DNA of 6,577 bases from an uncultured Verrucomicrobiota bacterium (GTDB taxonomy: Bacteria > Verrucomicrobiota > Verrucomicrobiia > Chthoniobacterales > SZAS-18), in assembly GCA_937873255.1 (NCBI GenBank), contig CALMVM010000083.1, positions 1 to 6,577 on the forward strand, given 5' to 3'. The position numbers were made by a program, and so were the translations under genes. Numbering within the stretch: position 1 is the stretch's first letter; every line of letters begins with the position of its first letter. Below the pieces are notes generated by a model. That model saw only the letters and a list, made by a program, of their open reading frames with translations. It did no database searches and was not told the DNA's origin. Positions 4,701-6,577 of the stretch are shown piece after piece.

Positions 4701-6577
4701 ATGGACGAACCGCCGCCGCCCAAAAAACGCCGCTGGCGCCGCCGGCTGATCGCGCTGGGCGTCGTGCTGCTCCTGCTCGGCGGGTTGCTCTGGTGCGGCT
4801 GGTACGTGTACAATCGTGGGTTCACCCGCAAATGGCGCGAGCAACTCGCCGCCGAACTGCGCCGCCGGGGCTTCGATTTCTCCGCACGCCGGCTGACGCT
4901 CAACCCCTTCGAGGGTCTCATCGCCGAGAACGTCCGCATCTACCTTCTCGACGAACAACACACCCAACTCATTTACGTGGACCGCGTGGCGGTGGACATC
5001 GACCTCATTGCGTTCATCCGACACAAGCCCTTCCTCAATTCGCTCGACTTGCGCGGCGCGCGGCTGACGTTGCCCATCGACATGGCCGCCGGCCCGCAAT
5101 CCGCGCGCAAGCTCAAGCTGCGGCGGCTCTCGGCCAAGATCGCGTTCCTGCCCGACGAGGTGCGGCTGACCCAAGCCGAGGGCGAATTCTACGGCTTGCA
5201 GTTGTCGGCGTCCGGCTCGCTGCTGCACGTGGACAGTTTCAACCCGGCCGCCGGGACCGCGAACGAGGCGGAAGCCGCCCGCCGACGCGAATGGGTGCGC
5301 ACTTTCATCGACCAACTCGAAAAAATCGAACCCGAACACGCCCCGCCCCGGCTCGAAATCCGGTTCCAGGGCGATCTCGCGCAACCGGGCAGCCTGCGCG
5401 CGTCGGCGCTGTTGGAAGGCGAGGCGTTGCGGCGCGGTTCCTGCCGGGTCGAACGCTTGCTGGCGCGGATGGATTACACGGCGGGGGCGTTCCATCTCCA
5501 ACAAGGGGAATTATCCGCCGGCCACGGCACGCTCGCGGTCCAGGGCGACTTCAATCCCGACACGGCGGAGGCGCATTTCCAGGTCCAGAGCGGGGTCGAT
5601 CTGCTGGCGTTCGCGCGCGAGTTCTACGACCCGCGCCTGTTCGCCGATCTCAAGCTGCACGACTTCCCCAAGCTCCAGCTCGACGGACGCGCCTTGCTCG
5701 GACCCGGGGCATCCTCCGCGCGCCGGGGCAGCCGTGGCGGCAGCAGCGTGAACAACTCCGCCGCGCCGCCGTTGTCCGTCCGTCCGGCGTCCAACGACCC
5801 CGCGCCCGCCGTGCCTCCCCCTGCCCCGCTGCAACTGACCGGCCGGCTCTCGGTCGGGCGTTTCGCGTATCACGATTTCGAGTTCGAGAGCGCGGAGACC
5901 GAGTTTTCCTGGGACCGCAATCGCTGGTACTTGCGCGGGTTGCGGGTCGCGCGGCCCGGTCGCGGCCACGAAGCCCAAGCCGTCACCGCTGACGTTCTCG
6001 CGGAACCCGGCGCATGCCGGGTGCGGCTGGCGAGCACGCTCGACCCGGTGCCGTTTTTCACTCTGTTACCCGCCAAAGGGCAAGCCATCCTTTCCCGGAT
6101 GGAATTCAACGAAGCGCCGCGCGTGGATTTGACCGCCGCCGGCCCGTCGCTCGACGACCTCGCCGGGCTGCGCGTCGAGGGCAAGGTCGCGTTCGGACAC
6201 ACTCATTATCGCGGCGTCGGCCTCAACAGCTTGAAGATGGACGTGGCTTACGCCGGAGGCGTGTTGACCGCGCGCCACGTCAACCTGGAGCGCGACGAGG
6301 GAACGGCCACCGGCGACGTGGTCACGTACAATCTCGCTAGGCACGAGATGCGGCTGGACAACCTGCGCAGCACGCTCGACACCGCGCAAGCCGGCGTGTG
6401 GCTCGACCCGGATGTGTATCACACGATCCAGCCGTTCCGTTTTCGCCGCCCGCCGACACTTGTGATGAACGGTAATTTGCAATTCGAGGGCGGGCGCAAT
6501 TCGCACCTCGTCACCAGCGTCAACGCGCCGGGCGGGATGGATTACGTGTTCGTGAAGAAGACGCTGCCGTTCCAGGA
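4701..6577 (+). CDS. AsmA/TamB-like inner-membrane-anchored envelope protein, 3' end missing
   Basis: 625 complete codons from ATG 4701 with no stop, so the C-terminus lies beyond the window. A short basic leader (MDEPPPPKKRRWRRR) precedes one transmembrane helix (about residues 16-36, LIALGVVLLLLGGLLWCGWY). The rest is expected in the periplasm. The segment after the anchor has the AsmA-type opening: FDFSARRLTLNPFEGLIAEN, VRIYLLDEQ, VDRVAVDIDLIAFIRHKPFL, SLDLRGARLTLPID. Here short strands alternate and each layer repeats the 'location of a ligand-free beta-groove' pattern. Later stretches such as LTGRLSVGRFAYHDFEFESAE and LTARHVNLERDEGTATGDVV continue this pattern. AsmA-family proteins form long hydrophobic grooves and are implicated in phospholipid transfer to the outer membrane; a Gram-negative-type envelope is implied. 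Residues about 334-375 are a Gly/Ser/Pro/Ala-rich, probably disordered insertion. It is divergent from the unknown-function operon. AsmA-like class is likely, exact subfamily unknown. Confidence 0.72.
   Translation, partial: MDEPPPPKKRRWRRRLIALGVVLLLLGGLLWCGWYVYNRGFTRKWREQLAAELRRRGFDFSARRLTLNPFEGLIAENVRIYLLDEQHTQLIYVDRVAVDIDLIAFIRHKPFLNSLDLRGARLTLPIDMAAGPQSARKLKLRRLSAKIAFLPDEVRLTQAEGEFYGLQLSASGSLLHVDSFNPAAGTANEAEAARRREWVRTFIDQLEKIEPEHAPPRLEIRFQGDLAQPGSLRASALLEGEALRRGSCRVERLLARMDYTAGAFHLQQGELSAGHGTLAVQGDFNPDTAEAHFQVQSGVDLLAFAREFYDPRLFADLKLHDFPKLQLDGRALLGPGASSARRGSRGGSSVNNSAAPPLSVRPASNDPAPAVPPPAPLQLTGRLSVGRFAYHDFEFESAETEFSWDRNRWYLRGLRVARPGRGHEAQAVTADVLAEPGACRVRLASTLDPVPFFTLLPAKGQAILSRMEFNEAPRVDLTAAGPSLDDLAGLRVEGKVAFGHTHYRGVGLNSLKMDVAYAGGVLTARHVNLERDEGTATGDVVTYNLARHEMRLDNLRSTLDTAQAGVWLDPDVYHTIQPFRFRRPPTLVMNGNLQFEGGRNSHLVTSVNAPGGMDYVFVKKTLPFQ

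Noticed and set aside
4518..5504. Minus-strand open frame of 328 codons covering the start of the AsmA-like gene and the inverted repeat
   Set aside because: It runs through the palindromic element and is antisense to the AsmA-like gene; there is no domain signal. Its end shares peptide words with frames from the other arm only because the arms are inverted copies.
4619..5992. Plus-strand open frame of 457 codons over the AsmA-like gene
   Set aside because: Its product is almost entirely Arg/Pro/Ala and it lies in another frame from the ATG 4701 frame, which gives a membrane anchor and AsmA-like strands and stays open to the window end.
1..6577. CRISPR array, tRNA or rRNA genes
   Set aside because: No regularly spaced repeats, cloverleaf with a conserved TTCRA arm, or rRNA-like sequence was seen by eye on either strand.

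Overview
The window is GC-rich, densely packed bacterial chromosome. Shine-Dalgarno sequences are weak or absent, GTG starts are used, and the gene content is housekeeping plus proteins of unknown function. The codon use, the YycJ-type hydrolase, the AsmA-like protein with a short Lys/Arg-rich start, and the small PepSY-like secreted protein suggest a member of Verrucomicrobiota (Pedosphaera/Limisphaerales-like). This is an impression from protein style, not a proven assignment.

Layout. (1) Positions 1-450 (+): 3' part of a YjlB-like cupin gene. (2) Positions 472-2350 (-): a compact run transcribed leftwards and convergent with the cupin. It holds a YycJ/WalJ-type metallo-beta-lactamase-fold nuclease, a YbgC-like hotdog thioesterase, and a hicA-hicB toxin-antitoxin pair. 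(3) Positions 2351-2482: an intergenic stretch with a candidate promoter for the nuclease gene and a perfect 7-bp hairpin. (4) Positions 2483-4322 (-): three tightly spaced genes of unknown function, two soluble helical proteins (239 and 243 aa) and a small exported protein (112 aa). (5) Positions 4323-4700: a divergent intergenic region with a candidate promoter at each end, three 7-bp direct repeats, and a 176-bp element with near-perfect inverted arms. (6) Positions 4701-6577 (+): the start of a large membrane-anchored AsmA/TamB-like envelope protein that runs off the window.

Two observations stand out. The YycJ-type nuclease ends in a disordered tail carrying QLDLF, a perfect match to the bacterial sliding-clamp (DnaN) binding consensus, which suggests an exonuclease tethered to the replication or mismatch-repair machinery. 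The hicA and hicB frames are fused into one open frame by what looks like a single extra base. Removing it restores a normal HicA C-terminus and an ATGA stop/start overlap.

The two leftward groups look like separate operons: the nuclease gene has its own promoter-like sequence and a hairpin lies between the groups. Nothing in the sequence ties the cupin or the AsmA-like gene functionally to them.
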